Shown here piece after piece: positions 8,952 to 18,740 of a DNA stretch of 38,985 bases. Under the pieces are notes generated by a model that was not told where the DNA came from, searched no databases, and worked only from the letters and a program-made list of their open reading frames with translations. This stretch comes from Dehalococcoidia bacterium. GTDB lineage: Bacteria > Chloroflexota > Dehalococcoidia > DSTF01 > JACRBR01. Both the position numbers and the translations under genes were made by a program. The stretch covers positions 1 to 38,985 of the forward strand of contig JADMII010000019.1 of assembly GCA_015478665.1 (NCBI GenBank), written 5' to 3'. Within the stretch, counting starts at the first letter, position 1. Every line of letters begins with the position of its first letter.

Positions 8952-10085
8952 CTAGACGAACAGCAGCACCAGCGGGATGACGAAGATCGCCCCCAGGAAG
9001 ACGGCGAAGCCGCGCTTGCTGCTCGTCGCGCGGCTGGCGGCGCCGAGGATCCGGTCGCGGAACGGCGTGAAGACGAAGACGAGGATGAGCAGCGACACAC
9101 TCAACACCGCCAGCATCTCGCTGAAGATGATCGTGAACGCCCGCGGCGAATCGAGCAGCAGCGAGACGAAGAGCTTGTCGACGAACGTGCCGATCTGCGC
9201 CCCCATCACGTAGGGGATGATGTTCCTCCGCCGCACGATCCCCTTCATCGACAGCGGCACGAGTATGGTCAGCGAGACCGCGACCGACACCGTCAGCACG
9301 GTGATCGCGATGCCGAGGATGAACATCGTGAACCGCTGATGGAAGAACTCGACGGCGCGCCGCACGCGCGGACTGGTCGACTCGAGCGACGGCAGCGCCG
9401 CATCGAACAGCTTCAGCGAGACGACGACGGCGACGACGCCGACGACGAACAGCCCGAGCAACGGCAAGAAGCCGGCGAAGAAGTCGACCGCCGGCTTGTA
9501 CGCCTCGTTGACGCCCTTGATCACCCCCGGCGAGCCGAAGCGCACGCCGTCGAGCCAGCCGCTCCGCAGCAGCATGTAGCCGAGCGGGATGCCGGCGGAG
9601 TAGACCAGCGCCGTCGTCATCAGCGCGACGACGCCGATGTACAGCCCGTCGGGCTCGCGCCGCCCGCGCACGTAGTACAGGAAGCCGACGAACAGCACGA
9701 TGAACGACGCGCCCAGGCGGCCGCCGCTGATCATGAAGAACGTCTCGCTGTCGCTCAGCACGCCGCGGCTGAACAGCGTCAGCGCGGTCGCCGCGACCGG
9801 CGAGCCGCTGCCGAGCAGATAGGCGCTGATCCAGCCGAAGCCGATGTAATTCGCCGAGCCGCTCACGTGCAGCGCGTCGATGACCGGCGTCAGGCCCGTC
9901 GCGCCACGCTTCATCAGCTGCAGCGAGAGGATGAAGAGCGCCAGCGCGAAGGCGATCGCCAGCGTGCGCCGCAGGACGCGATAGCTGACCGTCAGCCGCG
10001 GCACCGGCGCCGCGAGCGCATCGGCGGCAGGCGCGGCGGAGCCCGGCGCGGGCAGGGCTCGCTCGCGCAGCCCCTCGCCGGCCAC
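8952..10085 (-). CDS. Na/Pi-cotransporter-like membrane protein, candidate sulfate importer
   Basis: A 377-residue protein with about nine hydrophobic segments, from LAIAFALALFILSLQL (about residue 42) to the final IFVIPLVLLFV. Two internal motifs resemble the inverted repeats of the Na/phosphate symporter family: GSGSPVAATAL in the first half and YVMGAQIGTF in the second (compare G-A-N-I-G-T-T). The resemblance is partial, so family membership is probable but not certain. The GTG start at 10085 lies one base after the stop of the ATP sulfurylase gene, so the two are almost certainly translationally coupled. Being the last gene of a sulfate-assimilation operon with no other sulfate transporter, it may carry sulfate. 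That substrate is an inference. Confidence 0.7.
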   Translation of the reverse strand: MAGEGLRERALPAPGSAAPAADALAAPVPRLTVSYRVLRRTLAIAFALALFILSLQLMKRGATGLTPVIDALHVSGSANYIGFGWISAYLLGSGSPVAATALTLFSRGVLSDSETFFMISGGRLGASFIVLFVGFLYYVRGRREPDGLYIGVVALMTTALVYSAGIPLGYMLLRSGWLDGVRFGSPGVIKGVNEAYKPAVDFFAGFLPLLGLFVVGVVAVVVSLKLFDAALPSLESTSPRVRRAVEFFHQRFTMFILGIAITVLTVSVAVSLTILVPLSMKGIVRRRNIIPYVMGAQIGTFVDKLFVSLLLDSPRAFTIIFSEMLAVLSVSLLILVFVFTPFRDRILGAASRATSSKRGFAVFLGAIFVIPLVLLFV

Positions 10086-10086
10086 G

Positions 10087-11244
10087 CTACACCTTCGCCC
10101 GCTCGGCGGCGATCAACACGCGCGCGACTTCCGGGCGCGAGAACTCGGCCGGCGGCTCGATGCCGTCGGCGAGGAACTGCCGTACCTGCGTGCCGGACAG
10201 CGTCACGTGGTCGTCGGCGCCGTGCGGGCAGGTCTTGCTCGATGCCATACTGCCGCACGTCCGGCAGAAGAACGAGTGCTCGAAGAACAACGGCGTGATG
10301 CCCAGCCGCTGCGCGTCGAACTCCCCGAAAATGAGTTGCGCGTCGTACGTCCCGTAGTAGTTGCCGACGCCCGCGTGGTCGCGGCCGACGATGAAGTGCG
10401 AGCAGCCGTAGTTCTTCCGCATGATCGCGTGGAAGATCGCCTCGCGCGGGCCGGCGTAGCGCATCGCCGCCGGCATGACGGAGAGCAGCACGCGGTCCTT
10501 CGGGTAGTAGTTGTCGAGCAGGACCTTGTAGCACTCCATCCGGACGTCCGCCGGGATGTCATCGGCCTTCGTGTCGCCGACGAGCGGATGCAGCAGCAGG
10601 CCATCGACCGTCTCCAGGGCGCACTTCTGCAGGTACTCGTGCGCGCGGTGCACCGGGTTGCGCGTCTGGAAGCCGACGACGCGCCTCCACCCGCGCTCGC
10701 TGAAGGCCGCCCGCGTCTGCGCCGGGTCGAGCCGGTACTCCGGGAACGTGGCGTCGCCCCGGCGCCGGAAGACCTGCACCGGGCCGCCGATCAGCACGTC
10801 GCCCTGCTGGTAGAGCGCCGCGACGCCCGGGTGCTTCTCCTCGGTCGTCCGATAGACGCGCTCCGCCTCGTGCTGCTTGTCGTACTCGAACTGCTCGGCG
10901 ACGGTGATCACCGCCAGCGCCGTGCCGTCGGCATCGGTCAGCGCGACCTCGCCCTTCATGCGGTTGGCATCGTCGCGGGAGACGCTGAGCGTCACGGGGA
11001 TGGTCCACGGGAGACCGCCCGGCAGGTGCATGCGGTCCACGACGCCCGTGTACTGCGCCTGCGTCATGAAGCCGTCGAGCGGCGAGAAGCCGCCGTTGGC
11101 GAGCAGCTCAAGGTCGGCCAGCTCCCGCGAGTTGAGCGCGAGCGTCGGCAGAGACTGCGCGCGCTCGTCGAGTGCCGCCGCCGACTCGCCGGTCAGCTCG
11201 CGCGCGTTCAGCGTGCCGCCGTGTGGGGCGATCAGTCCATCCAT
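10087..11244 (-). CDS. sat: Sulfate adenylyltransferase (ATP sulfurylase)
   Basis: A 385-residue enzyme that joins sulfate and ATP to give APS and pyrophosphate, the first step of assimilation. Nucleotide-binding motifs are Q-T-R-N-P-V-H at 193-199, M-R-Y-A-G-P-R-E-A at 261-269 and G-R-D-H-A-G at 287-292. An N-terminal PUA-like region ([21 protein letters not shown]) is present. A C-terminal cluster (FFCRTCG...KTCPHG) has Cys residues spaced like the zinc site of Thermus-type ATP sulfurylase. It is the single-subunit Sat, not the CysD/CysN type. GAGGAG lies about ten bases before the ATG. The APS kinase gene ends 40 bp upstream and the membrane protein follows after one base. Confidence 0.96.
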   Translation of the reverse strand: MDGLIAPHGGTLNARELTGESAAALDERAQSLPTLALNSRELADLELLANGGFSPLDGFMTQAQYTGVVDRMHLPGGLPWTIPVTLSVSRDDANRMKGEVALTDADGTALAVITVAEQFEYDKQHEAERVYRTTEEKHPGVAALYQQGDVLIGGPVQVFRRRGDATFPEYRLDPAQTRAAFSERGWRRVVGFQTRNPVHRAHEYLQKCALETVDGLLLHPLVGDTKADDIPADVRMECYKVLLDNYYPKDRVLLSVMPAAMRYAGPREAIFHAIMRKNYGCSHFIVGRDHAGVGNYYGTYDAQLIFGEFDAQRLGITPLFFEHSFFCRTCGSMASSKTCPHGADDHVTLSGTQVRQFLADGIEPPAEFSRPEVARVLIAAERAKV

Positions 11245-11284
11245 CTGGTGTCTCAGCTCCTCGCTGTTGCTGTTGGGCTCCCGG

Positions 11285-11833
11285 TTACGCCTTCACCGCC
11301 ACCGGGAGGTAGCCGTACTCCTCGAGCTTCGCCAGGACCTTGGCGACGCTTTCGGCCAACTCCTCGGCCTCGGTGTCGACGGTGATGTCGGGCTGCAGCG
11401 GCTCCTCGTACGGGTCGCTGATGCCCGTGAAGTTCTTGATCTCGCCCTTGATCGCCTTCTCGTACAGCCCCTTCACGTCGCGCCGCGTCAGCTCCGGGAT
11501 CGAGCACTTGACGTAGACCTCGACGAAAGCGCCGACGTTGCGCCGGACCTCGTCGCGAATGTCGCGGTACGGCGAGATCGCCGAGGCCAGCACGCAGACG
11601 CCGTTGCGCGTCAGCACTTCGGCCACCCAGCCGATGCGCAGGATGTTCGTGTCCCGGTCTTCCTTGCTGAAGCCGAGCCCCTTGCTCAGGTGCGTCCGCA
11701 CGACGTCGCCGTCCAGCTTCTCGATCTTCGTGACGCCGCGCTCCCGCAGGAGCGGCTCGATGGCGTCCGAAAGCGTCGTCTTGCCGGCGCCCGAAAGGCC
11801 GGTGAACCAGATCGTGAACCCCTGCTGCTCCAA
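11285..11833 (-). CDS. cysC: Adenylylsulfate (APS) kinase
   Basis: A 182-residue kinase that phosphorylates APS to PAPS. The Walker A motif is GLSGAGKT at residues 12-19. L-D-G-D-V-V-R near residue 40, [10 protein letters not shown] and S-P-Y-R-D-I-R-D match the family's substrate-binding elements, and [20 protein letters not shown] is the usual lid. It is a free-standing kinase rather than a fusion to ATP sulfurylase. The start codon is TTG, preceded by GGAGGAAG. It sits between the reductase gene (54 bp upstream) and sat. PAPS is either used by the reductase upstream or diverted to sulfation. Confidence 0.95.
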   Translation of the reverse strand: MEQQGFTIWFTGLSGAGKTTLSDAIEPLLRERGVTKIEKLDGDVVRTHLSKGLGFSKEDRDTNILRIGWVAEVLTRNGVCVLASAISPYRDIRDEVRRNVGAFVEVYVKCSIPELTRRDVKGLYEKAIKGEIKNFTGISDPYEEPLQPDITVDTEAEELAESVAKVLAKLEEYGYLPVAVKA

Positions 11834-11887
11834 ACTTCCTCCACTTCTTCCGTATCCGTCGAATCAAGAACCGGTCGTGTTCGAGAG

Positions 11888-12690
11888 CTAATCGCCGACG
11901 GCCGCGCGGGCGGGGTCGACCGTCTCGTAGCCTTCGGGGAGATGCAGGCCGCACTCCAGCTTGTCGAAGCCCTGCCAGCGGCCACTGCGCGGGTCGTCGC
12001 CCGCCGCGACCGGCCTGGTGCAGTGCGTGCAGCCGATGCTCGGGTAGCTCTGGTCGTGCAGCTCGTTGTACGGCACGCCGTGGTCGAGGATGTACGCCCA
12101 CACCTGCGACTCGCTCCACGACGCCAGCGGGTTCACCTTCACCAGCCCGAACTTCGCGTCCCACTCGACGATCGGCGTATCCGCGCGCGTTGGCGACTGA
12201 TCGCGGCGGATGCCGCTGACCCACGCGCGCTTGCCCGCCAGCGCCCGGCGGTTCGGCTCGACCTTGCGGATCGCGCAGCAGGCGTCGGGGTCGCGCGCCC
12301 AGAGCGCCTCGCCGTGCTGCGCCGCCTGCTGGGCCGGTGTCAGCAGCGACATGTAGCCCGCCGGCTCGAAGCCGTATTTCGCGGCCGCGACGTCGCGCAG
12401 CCGGTACGTCTCCGGGAAGAGGAAGTCCGTATCGATGTAGAACACTTCGACCGAGCGGTCGATGCCCATCATCATGTCGAGCAGCACCATGCCCGATGGC
12501 CCGCCGAAGCTGCAGGCGAGCGTGAGCCCCGGCTGGTACGTGCCGGCGGCCCAGCGCAGCACCGCCTGCGGCTCGGCCCCCTCGAGCGCCAGCGACGCCC
12601 GCCGCAGCGCTTCCGGCGTGATCTCGATCTCCTGCGTCTCCTGCGCCGATTCGAGTAGCTGGAGCTCCGGGCCGAGACCCGGTCGGTCTC

Positions 12691-12694
<4 letters not shown>
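11888..12694 (-). CDS. cysH: Assimilatory APS/PAPS reductase, [4Fe-4S] type
   Basis: A 268-residue phosphoadenylyl/adenylyl-sulfate reductase that reduces activated sulfate to sulfite with thioredoxin. The PP-loop-like segment is ACSFGGPSGMVLL (about residues 50-62), followed by FYIDTDFLFPETY. Cys139-Cys140 and Cys222-x-x-Cys225 form the pattern that binds a [4Fe-4S] cluster in plant-type and many bacterial APS reductases and is absent from the E. coli PAPS enzyme. The catalytic cysteine is Cys248 in LECGLH. The ATG overlaps the stop of the sulfite reductase gene by four bases (ATGA), which fixes the start and implies coupling. The Fe-S signature favours APS as substrate, although an APS kinase gene lies next to it. 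Confidence 0.93.
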
Positions 12695-14466
<1,772 letters not shown>

Positions 14467-14538
14467 GCCGGAACCTCCCTTCGCGTCGCGTCGGCAGGAG
14501 TGCAGCCGACGTAGTGCGAAAGTGAATCGATTTAGTCA

Positions 14539-14567
14539 AGAATAGCGCGTGGCCGGGCGCCGGTCAA
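14539..14567 (-). promoter_or_regulatory. Sigma-70 promoter of the sulfate-assimilation operon
   Basis: On the minus strand TTGACC (14567-14562) and TATTCT (14544-14539) are separated by exactly 17 bp, matching 5/6 and 4/6 of the consensus. The predicted transcript would start near 14532 and have a leader of about 65 bases. An 8-bp palindrome, AATCGATT, lies just downstream of the -10 element and could bind a regulator. Confidence 0.65.
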
Positions 14568-14959
14568 GGGTAGCACGGAGAAATCTGGAGGATCAGGGGG
14601 AGCGACGCAGAGCAGCTACACCTCGCGGCTGAGGGCGGCCGGTATGGCTGAGAGCCGTGAGGACCAGGGGAGCGACGCCGGACGCCCGGGCACCGGCGAG
14701 CACCACCACGGCGATGGCCAGTGCCGCCGCGGCGGGTCGCGGTGTGCGGGCGCCGCCGGGCGCCGGGAGCCTGCGCCGGTCTCCGTCGCGGGAAGCGACG
14801 GCGCCGGCTGGGTCGAGCGGCAGAGACAACGGTGCGGCCGCGCCCGAACGGCGTCGAGCTGATGCCGCCGAGCACGCAGAGCCGATCCGCCGACGGACAA
14901 CCTCCCGGGCTCGTCGGCGCGAATGAGTTCCGCACGCACGGCTCGATGATGGCGAAAGA
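14568..14959. other. Intergenic stretch upstream of the sulfate operon
   Basis: A minus-strand frame from a TTG at 14829 to 14593 has one hydrophobic segment (AAALAIAVVVLAGA), but no ribosome-binding site and no recognised family. It is not called as a gene. No strong structure was seen. Confidence 0.35.
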
Positions 14960-15124
14960 TTAGCGAGGTGCCGGCAGCACTCCCGCCCGCTCGGGCGTGC
15001 GCGGCAGCCGCACGAAGCTCGACCGCACCTGCACCCGGCGCCGCGGCGCTGCGTCTGCCGGCGCCGGAGTCCGTGCCGTGCGCGACGGTCCGGGACGACT
15101 CACGGGCGATGATCCTTCTCGCAT
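14960..15124 (-). CDS. Possible small basic protein
   Basis: A 54-residue frame starting MREGSSPVSRPG and ending VQVRSSFVRLPRTPERAG plus a short tail. AGGAG lies seven bases before the ATG at 15124, the only support for translation. It is Arg- and Pro-rich, with no domain recognised. It lies 90 bp downstream of the endonuclease III gene on the same strand. Such compositions also arise from non-coding GC-rich DNA, so confidence is low. Confidence 0.25.
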   Translation of the reverse strand: MREGSSPVSRPGPSRTARTPAPADAAPRRRVQVRSSFVRLPRTPERAGVLPAPR

Positions 15125-15214
15125 GCTGGATCTCCTGCTCCCCGCTGGCGAATGCCCTGCCATCGTCGCTCGATCATACACCGGCGCCGGCAGCCTGCGA
15201 AGAGGATCTTTGTG

Positions 15215-15988
15215 CTATTTCTGTGTCCGCTTTGATCCGGGCGCGGCCTGGCGGCGGCGGCCGCCGGACGCCAACTCGGGGTGGTACAACACGGCGCTGG
15301 GGCAGAGGTCACGCAGGACGCATTCGGGGCAGCGCGGCCGTTGCGCGATGCAGATGCGCCGGCCGTGCTTGATCAGGCCGATGTGGAACGCGTAGAAGTC
15401 GGACGCCGCCACCAGGGATTCCAGCAGTTCGTGCGCCTTCTCGGCGGTCATCCTCGCCCTGCCGGCGCGCTGCGGGATGAGCGCGAGCCGCGTCGCCACA
15501 CGGAAGACGTGGGTATCGACGGGCATCGCCGGCCGGCCGAGCGCGAAGAGCAGGACGCACGCGACGGTCTTCGGCCCGACGCCGTGCAGGCTGCGCAGCC
15601 ACTGGCGCGCCGCCTCGAGCGGCAGATCCGCGAGGAACTGCAGGTCGTAACCGCCCGTGCGCGCCTTGATGTCGCGCAAGGCGGCCTGAATGCGCGGCGC
15701 CTTCGTCGGCGCCAGGCCGCCGGGCTGGATCGCTGCGACGAGCTCGTCAAGCGGCGCCGAGGCGACGGCCTCCCACGACGGGAAGGCTTCGAGCAGCCGC
15801 ACGAAGGCGCGGCCGCTGTTGGCGTCGGCCGTGTTCTGCGAGAGGATGGTCAGCACGAGCTCGGAGATCGCGTCGTGGTGAGGCCGCCACGCCGGTACGC
15901 CGTAGGCATCATCGAGCCGCGCGACGATCTCCGGTATGCGGGCGACGTTCGCCTGCGGCTTCGGTCGGACGCGACGGGATGCAGGCAT
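15215..15988 (-). CDS. nth: Endonuclease III family DNA glycosylase
   Basis: A 257-residue base-excision repair enzyme that removes oxidised pyrimidines. The helix-hairpin-helix is LHGVGPKTVACVLLF, with the lysine position of the catalytic residue, followed by P-V-D-T-H-V-F-R-V with the catalytic Asp. The [4Fe-4S] loop is CIAQRPRCPECVLRDLC, giving the C-x6-C-x2-C-x5-C spacing of the family. ILSQNTADANSGRAF is the usual N-terminal helix signature. The ATG at 15988 was chosen; a TTG seven codons upstream is possible and neither has a clear ribosome-binding site. A basic tail after the cluster (GGRRRQAAPGSKRTQK) extends it slightly beyond the E. coli length. Confidence 0.93.
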   Translation of the reverse strand: MPASRRVRPKPQANVARIPEIVARLDDAYGVPAWRPHHDAISELVLTILSQNTADANSGRAFVRLLEAFPSWEAVASAPLDELVAAIQPGGLAPTKAPRIQAALRDIKARTGGYDLQFLADLPLEAARQWLRSLHGVGPKTVACVLLFALGRPAMPVDTHVFRVATRLALIPQRAGRARMTAEKAHELLESLVAASDFYAFHIGLIKHGRRICIAQRPRCPECVLRDLCPSAVLYHPELASGGRRRQAAPGSKRTQK

Positions 15989-16106
15989 GGTGCAGGATAC
16001 GCGCGCCAACCGCCATGACGATCGCGTCGAACGCGCACGCCACGCTCGCCGGCGTGGGCAGGGGGACCTTCCCGGCGCCGCTCCCCTGCGGGCGGACGCG
16101 ACGGCG

Positions 16107-17000
16107 TTAGTTCACGATGCGAATGTTCGTCGAGGTCGAGCCCAGCCGGCTCTGCCAGGCGAGCCCGTCCGCCGTGTTCTGGAAGAAGACATCGATCCAT
16201 GTCGCCGACAGGTTGCCGCGGTCGAGGCACTCGTACGTCCTGCCGCTCGGGTCGCCGTCGATCGTCAGCTTCGTGCCGAAGGGCAGGTTCGAGCTGCACG
16301 CGGCCGCGCCCTCGAAGGGCGCGCCGCCGCTCGACATGCGGTTGCAGTAGCCGCCGCCCGGCCCGCTGCAGCCGTAGATCGTGATGCGCGCCCGCAGCAC
16401 GGCGCCGGGAGCCAGGCCGGACGCCCGGTTGATGCTGTACGGCGCGGCCGACGCGACGGAAGCCCGCGATGCCGCGCTCCTGCTCGCCGCCTGCGCCGCG
16501 AGGTCGCGCTGCCTGGCGATCGACTGCAGCGCCGCGAACTCACGAAGGCGCTGCGTCTCCTGCGCGCCGGCGATGGCGGCGGCGCCGAGCTGCTCGGCCG
16601 GCGGCGCCGAATCGGTGTACGCGCGCGCCCAGTCGCCGGCGACGCCGGAGGCCGAGCGCAGCTCCATCGGCGGGCCGTACATCGGTGGCGCGCTGGCGGA
16701 GGACGAGCGGAAGCCGCTGATCAGCGCGCTCAGCGCCGGCACGGAGGCGGCGAGGGCGAGGACGGCGGCCGCGATGACCGCTGCGGAGAGCAGGCGGCGG
16801 TTGAGGGCCTGGCGTGCTTTCGGGAGCTGACCCACCCGCTCGCCGATGCCGCTGACGATCGTCGGTCGTGGGGAGGGCGAGAGGTGGGCGAAGGCCGGTT
16901 GGGGCTTGCGCTCGTTCGTGAGCGCCATGCCGACGGCGGCGGCGGTGCCGGCGACCATCATGGCCGCGCGGGCGCCCGCAACGAATCGTTGGTGTCTCAG
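16107..17000 (-). CDS. Secreted/membrane-anchored 3D (RlpA-like double-psi barrel) protein
   Basis: About 297 residues if it starts at the CTG at 17000, six bases after a strong AAGGAGG. The first ATG pair lies 36 bases further in and has no ribosome-binding site. Hydrophobic segments lie at about residues 6-27 and 65-93, so the protein is likely anchored. A middle region of Ala/Gln-rich helices leads to a C-terminal domain (about 200-297) with ITIYGC, LPFGTKLTIDG, a C-L-D-R-G motif and WIDVFFQN, matching the 3D domain of lytic transglycosylase-like and RlpA proteins that act on peptidoglycan. Five cysteines in this domain suggest disulfides. A strong promoter and structured leader precede it. 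Confidence 0.78.
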   Translation of the reverse strand: MRHQRFVAGARAAMMVAGTAAAVGMALTNERKPQPAFAHLSPSPRPTIVSGIGERVGQLPKARQALNRRLLSAAVIAAAVLALAASVPALSALISGFRSSSASAPPMYGPPMELRSASGVAGDWARAYTDSAPPAEQLGAAAIAGAQETQRLREFAALQSIARQRDLAAQAASRSAASRASVASAAPYSINRASGLAPGAVLRARITIYGCSGPGGGYCNRMSSGGAPFEGAAACSSNLPFGTKLTIDGDPSGRTYECLDRGNLSATWIDVFFQNTADGLAWQSRLGSTSTNIRIVN

Positions 17001-17013
17001 GAGACGCCTCCTT
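16998..17013 (-). promoter_or_regulatory. Strong ribosome-binding site inside a small hairpin, CTG start
   Basis: On the minus strand AAGGAGG (17013-17007) is followed by CGTCTC and then CTG. The GGAG of the site can pair with the CTCC that overlaps the start (GGAG-GCGT-CTCC), which would hide the site from ribosomes. This decides the start of the 3D-domain gene and hints at control of translation. Confidence 0.45.
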
Positions 17014-17094
17014 GTGAAATGCGACCGGTGGTCGGATGTCCCGCGCGACCCACCGTAGGCGGGTGCCCTCGACCAGGAACGAGGGCGCAAAACA
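17014..17094 (-). ncRNA. Structured 5' leader of the 3D-domain gene, candidate cis-regulatory RNA
   Basis: Between promoter and ribosome-binding site the transcript can form three hairpins. 17086-17065 has a perfect 7-bp stem (GCCCTCG with CGAGGGC). 17064-17048 directly adjoins it with a 7-bp stem (ACCCGCC, loop TAC, GGTGGGT, including one G-T pair). 17034-17022 has a 5-bp stem (CGACC, loop ACC, GGTCG). Genes for 3D/RlpA-type wall proteins are often under c-di-AMP (ydaO) riboswitches in other bacteria, but the ydaO consensus is not recognised here. The class, if any, is unknown. Confidence 0.45.
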
Positions 17095-17100
17095 GAGCGG

Positions 17101-17128
17101 ATTATAACCGTGAGGGAGGCTGAGTCAA
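17101..17128 (-). promoter_or_regulatory. Strong sigma-70 promoter for the 3D-domain gene
   Basis: Minus strand TTGACT (17128-17123), 16-bp spacer, and a perfect TATAAT (17106-17101). The expected transcript start is near 17094, just before the first leader hairpin. Confidence 0.75.
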
Positions 17129-17326
17129 CCCCCAAACGGGTACGCAGCACCCGCCGGGGGCGGAGATCACGCCCCGGCGGCTCTCTCGCATACGCATCGA
17201 ATCCGAATCTGAAAGCGCGCCGCGGGAGCTCGATCGCGCATGAACACTCGTATAAATGCGAAAGAGATTGGGGGGTGTCGCGAAGCGGCCGGATCCGCCG
17301 AAAAACGACGCTGCGAGCGACCGCGC

Positions 17327-17342
17327 CTCACTCGTTAGTGAG
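17327..17342. promoter_or_regulatory. Inverted repeat similar in half-site to the TetR operator
   Basis: CTCACTCGTTAGTGAG has perfect 6-bp arms around CGTT. The arm AGTGAG also forms the core of the 16-bp palindrome in front of the TetR gene (30896-30911), but with different spacing. It lies downstream of thiolase and about 200 bp upstream of the 3D-domain promoter, so its target is unclear. Confidence 0.25.
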
Positions 17343-17390
17343 TGACGTTGCGCAGTGTTCGAACAACCGACAAGTATGGATAAGACGATC

Positions 17391-17408
17391 CACTGGCGCG
17401 AGCCAGTG
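17391..17408 (-). terminator. Stem-loop behind the thiolase gene
   Basis: CACTGGC and GCCAGTG form a perfect 7-bp stem with loop GCGA, 39 bp past the thiolase stop. A second GCCGGC pair lies between it and the gene. There is no T-run, so it may be a weak or Rho-assisted terminator. Confidence 0.4.
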
Positions 17409-17446
17409 ATGCGAGCCGGCCATGCTGCGCCGGCCCCCCAAAGGCC

Positions 17447-18622
17447 CTACGACACCCGCTCGAAGATCGACGCGATCCCCTGACCGCCGCCGATGCACAG
17501 CGACACCAGCCCGAAGCGGGCGCCGCGCCGCTGCATCTCGTACATCAGCTTCACCGTCAGGATCGCGCCCGTGGCGCCGACCGGGTGTCCCAGCGCGATG
17601 GCGCCGCCGTTCACGTTGGTCTTTTCCGGGTCCAGACGCAGCACCGTGCTGCAGGCGGCAGCGACCGACGCGAACGCCTCGTTCAACTCGATCAGATCGA
17701 TCTGCTCGATCGTCATACCGGCTTTGTCGAGCGCCTTCTGCACGGCGGGGATCGGCCCGCTGCCCATGATCGAAGGCTCGACGCCCGCCTCCGCCCGCGC
17801 CACGAGCCGCAGCCGCGGCTTCAGCCCGAGCTCGCGGGCGCGGGCAGCGCTGGCGACGACGACGGCGGCGGCGCCGTCATTGATGCCGCTGGCGTTGCCC
17901 GCGGTCACCATGCCGCCCTCCTTGAACGCCGGCCGCAGCTTCCCGAGCGCCTCCATTGTCGTCTGGCGTGGGTGCTCGTCGGTATCGATGGTCACGGTCT
18001 CGCGGCCCTGCTTCACCTCGACGGGGACGATCTCGTCCTGAAACTTGCCGGCGGCGATCGCGGCGTGGGCGCGCTCCTGCGAGCGCATCGCCACCTCGTC
18101 CTGCGCCTCGCGCGAGACTTCGTACTTCTCCGCCAGGTTCTCCGCGGTCATGCCCATGTGCTGCTTGCTGAATGGGTCCCCGAGCAGGTGGAGGATGCCG
18201 TCTTCGAGTACGCCGTTGCCCATCCGGTAGCCGTTACGGCCCTGCCGCACGTAGTACGGCATCATCGTCATGTTCTCGGCGCCGCCGGCGACGACCACCT
18301 GCGCATCGCCCGTCTGGATGTAGCGGGCGGCGGTGTTGATCGCCTCGAGGCCGCTGCCGCAGATGCGATTGACCGTCACCGCCGGCGTCTCGATCGGCAT
18401 GCCGGCCTTGACGCTGGCATGGCGGGAGATGTACCCGTCCTCCATCACCTGGCCGACGCAGCCCAGCACGACGTGGTCGACCTGCTCCGGCCGCAGGCCG
18501 GCCCGCTCGACGGCGGCGCGGATGGCGATCGCGCCGAGGTCGGATGCCGGGAGGTTCGAGAACGCACCCTGGAACTTGCCGATGGGTGTCCGGGCGCCGC
18601 TCACGATGACGACATCTTCCAT
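17447..18622 (-). CDS. Thiolase (acetyl-CoA C-acyltransferase)
   Basis: A 391-residue thiolase that cleaves 3-ketoacyl-CoA, or condenses two acetyl-CoA, through a covalent Cys intermediate. Cys88 in NRICGSGLEA is the nucleophile. The C-terminal half has NEAFA, GGAIALGHPVGATG (catalytic His) and the second catalytic Cys in SLCIGGGQG. Full length for the family. The start at 18622 is set by GGAGG six bases upstream, and the protein then begins directly with MEDVVIVSGARTPIG. Biosynthetic and degradative thiolases cannot be separated by these motifs. The nearby TetR/acyl-CoA dehydrogenase cluster makes a beta-oxidation role plausible, though it is 12 kb away and has its own promoter. Confidence 0.94.
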   Translation of the reverse strand: MEDVVIVSGARTPIGKFQGAFSNLPASDLGAIAIRAAVERAGLRPEQVDHVVLGCVGQVMEDGYISRHASVKAGMPIETPAVTVNRICGSGLEAINTAARYIQTGDAQVVVAGGAENMTMMPYYVRQGRNGYRMGNGVLEDGILHLLGDPFSKQHMGMTAENLAEKYEVSREAQDEVAMRSQERAHAAIAAGKFQDEIVPVEVKQGRETVTIDTDEHPRQTTMEALGKLRPAFKEGGMVTAGNASGINDGAAAVVVASAARARELGLKPRLRLVARAEAGVEPSIMGSGPIPAVQKALDKAGMTIEQIDLIELNEAFASVAAACSTVLRLDPEKTNVNGGAIALGHPVGATGAILTVKLMYEMQRRGARFGLVSLCIGGGQGIASIFERVS

Positions 18623-18656
18623 GACGACCTCCGCGATCGCGAATCGAAGTGGGCCC

Positions 18657-18671
18657 GCGAGCATTGCTCGC
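18657..18671. promoter_or_regulatory. Palindrome at the thiolase transcription start
   Basis: GCGAGCATTGCTCGC, two perfect 7-bp arms around one base. It begins about two bases after the expected transcript start, so a bound repressor could block thiolase transcription, or the RNA could fold into a 6-bp hairpin at its 5' end. Confidence 0.4.
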
Positions 18672-18679
18672 AGGGCCAT

Positions 18680-18709
18680 ACTATAGAGACAGCGTAGCAG
18701 CACGGTCAA
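18680..18709 (-). promoter_or_regulatory. Sigma-70 promoter of the thiolase gene
   Basis: Minus strand TTGACC (18709-18704), 18-bp spacer and TATAGT (18685-18680), each 5/6 to consensus. Confidence 0.65.
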
Positions 18710-18740
18710 CGAACGGCGCTACCCCTGCGGCGTGACCTCG

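Larger units (their letters stand above)
17129..17446. other. Intergenic stretch between thiolase and the 3D-domain promoter
   Basis: It holds the thiolase-end hairpins, one inverted repeat at 17327-17342 and AT-richer DNA around 17220-17260. No gene is supported; one GTTCGAAC word resembles a tRNA T-loop but no tRNA fold exists around it. Confidence 0.5.

Noticed and set aside
14593-14829. Minus-strand frame with one hydrophobic helix
   Set aside because: TTG start without a ribosome-binding site, Arg/Pro-rich flanks and no recognised family.
17014-17094. c-di-AMP (ydaO) riboswitch
   Set aside because: Gene context would fit, but the conserved ydaO sequence blocks were not found; kept only as an unclassified leader.
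17351-17370. tRNA T-arm-like word GTTCGAAC
   Set aside because: No acceptor, anticodon or D arm can be formed around it.
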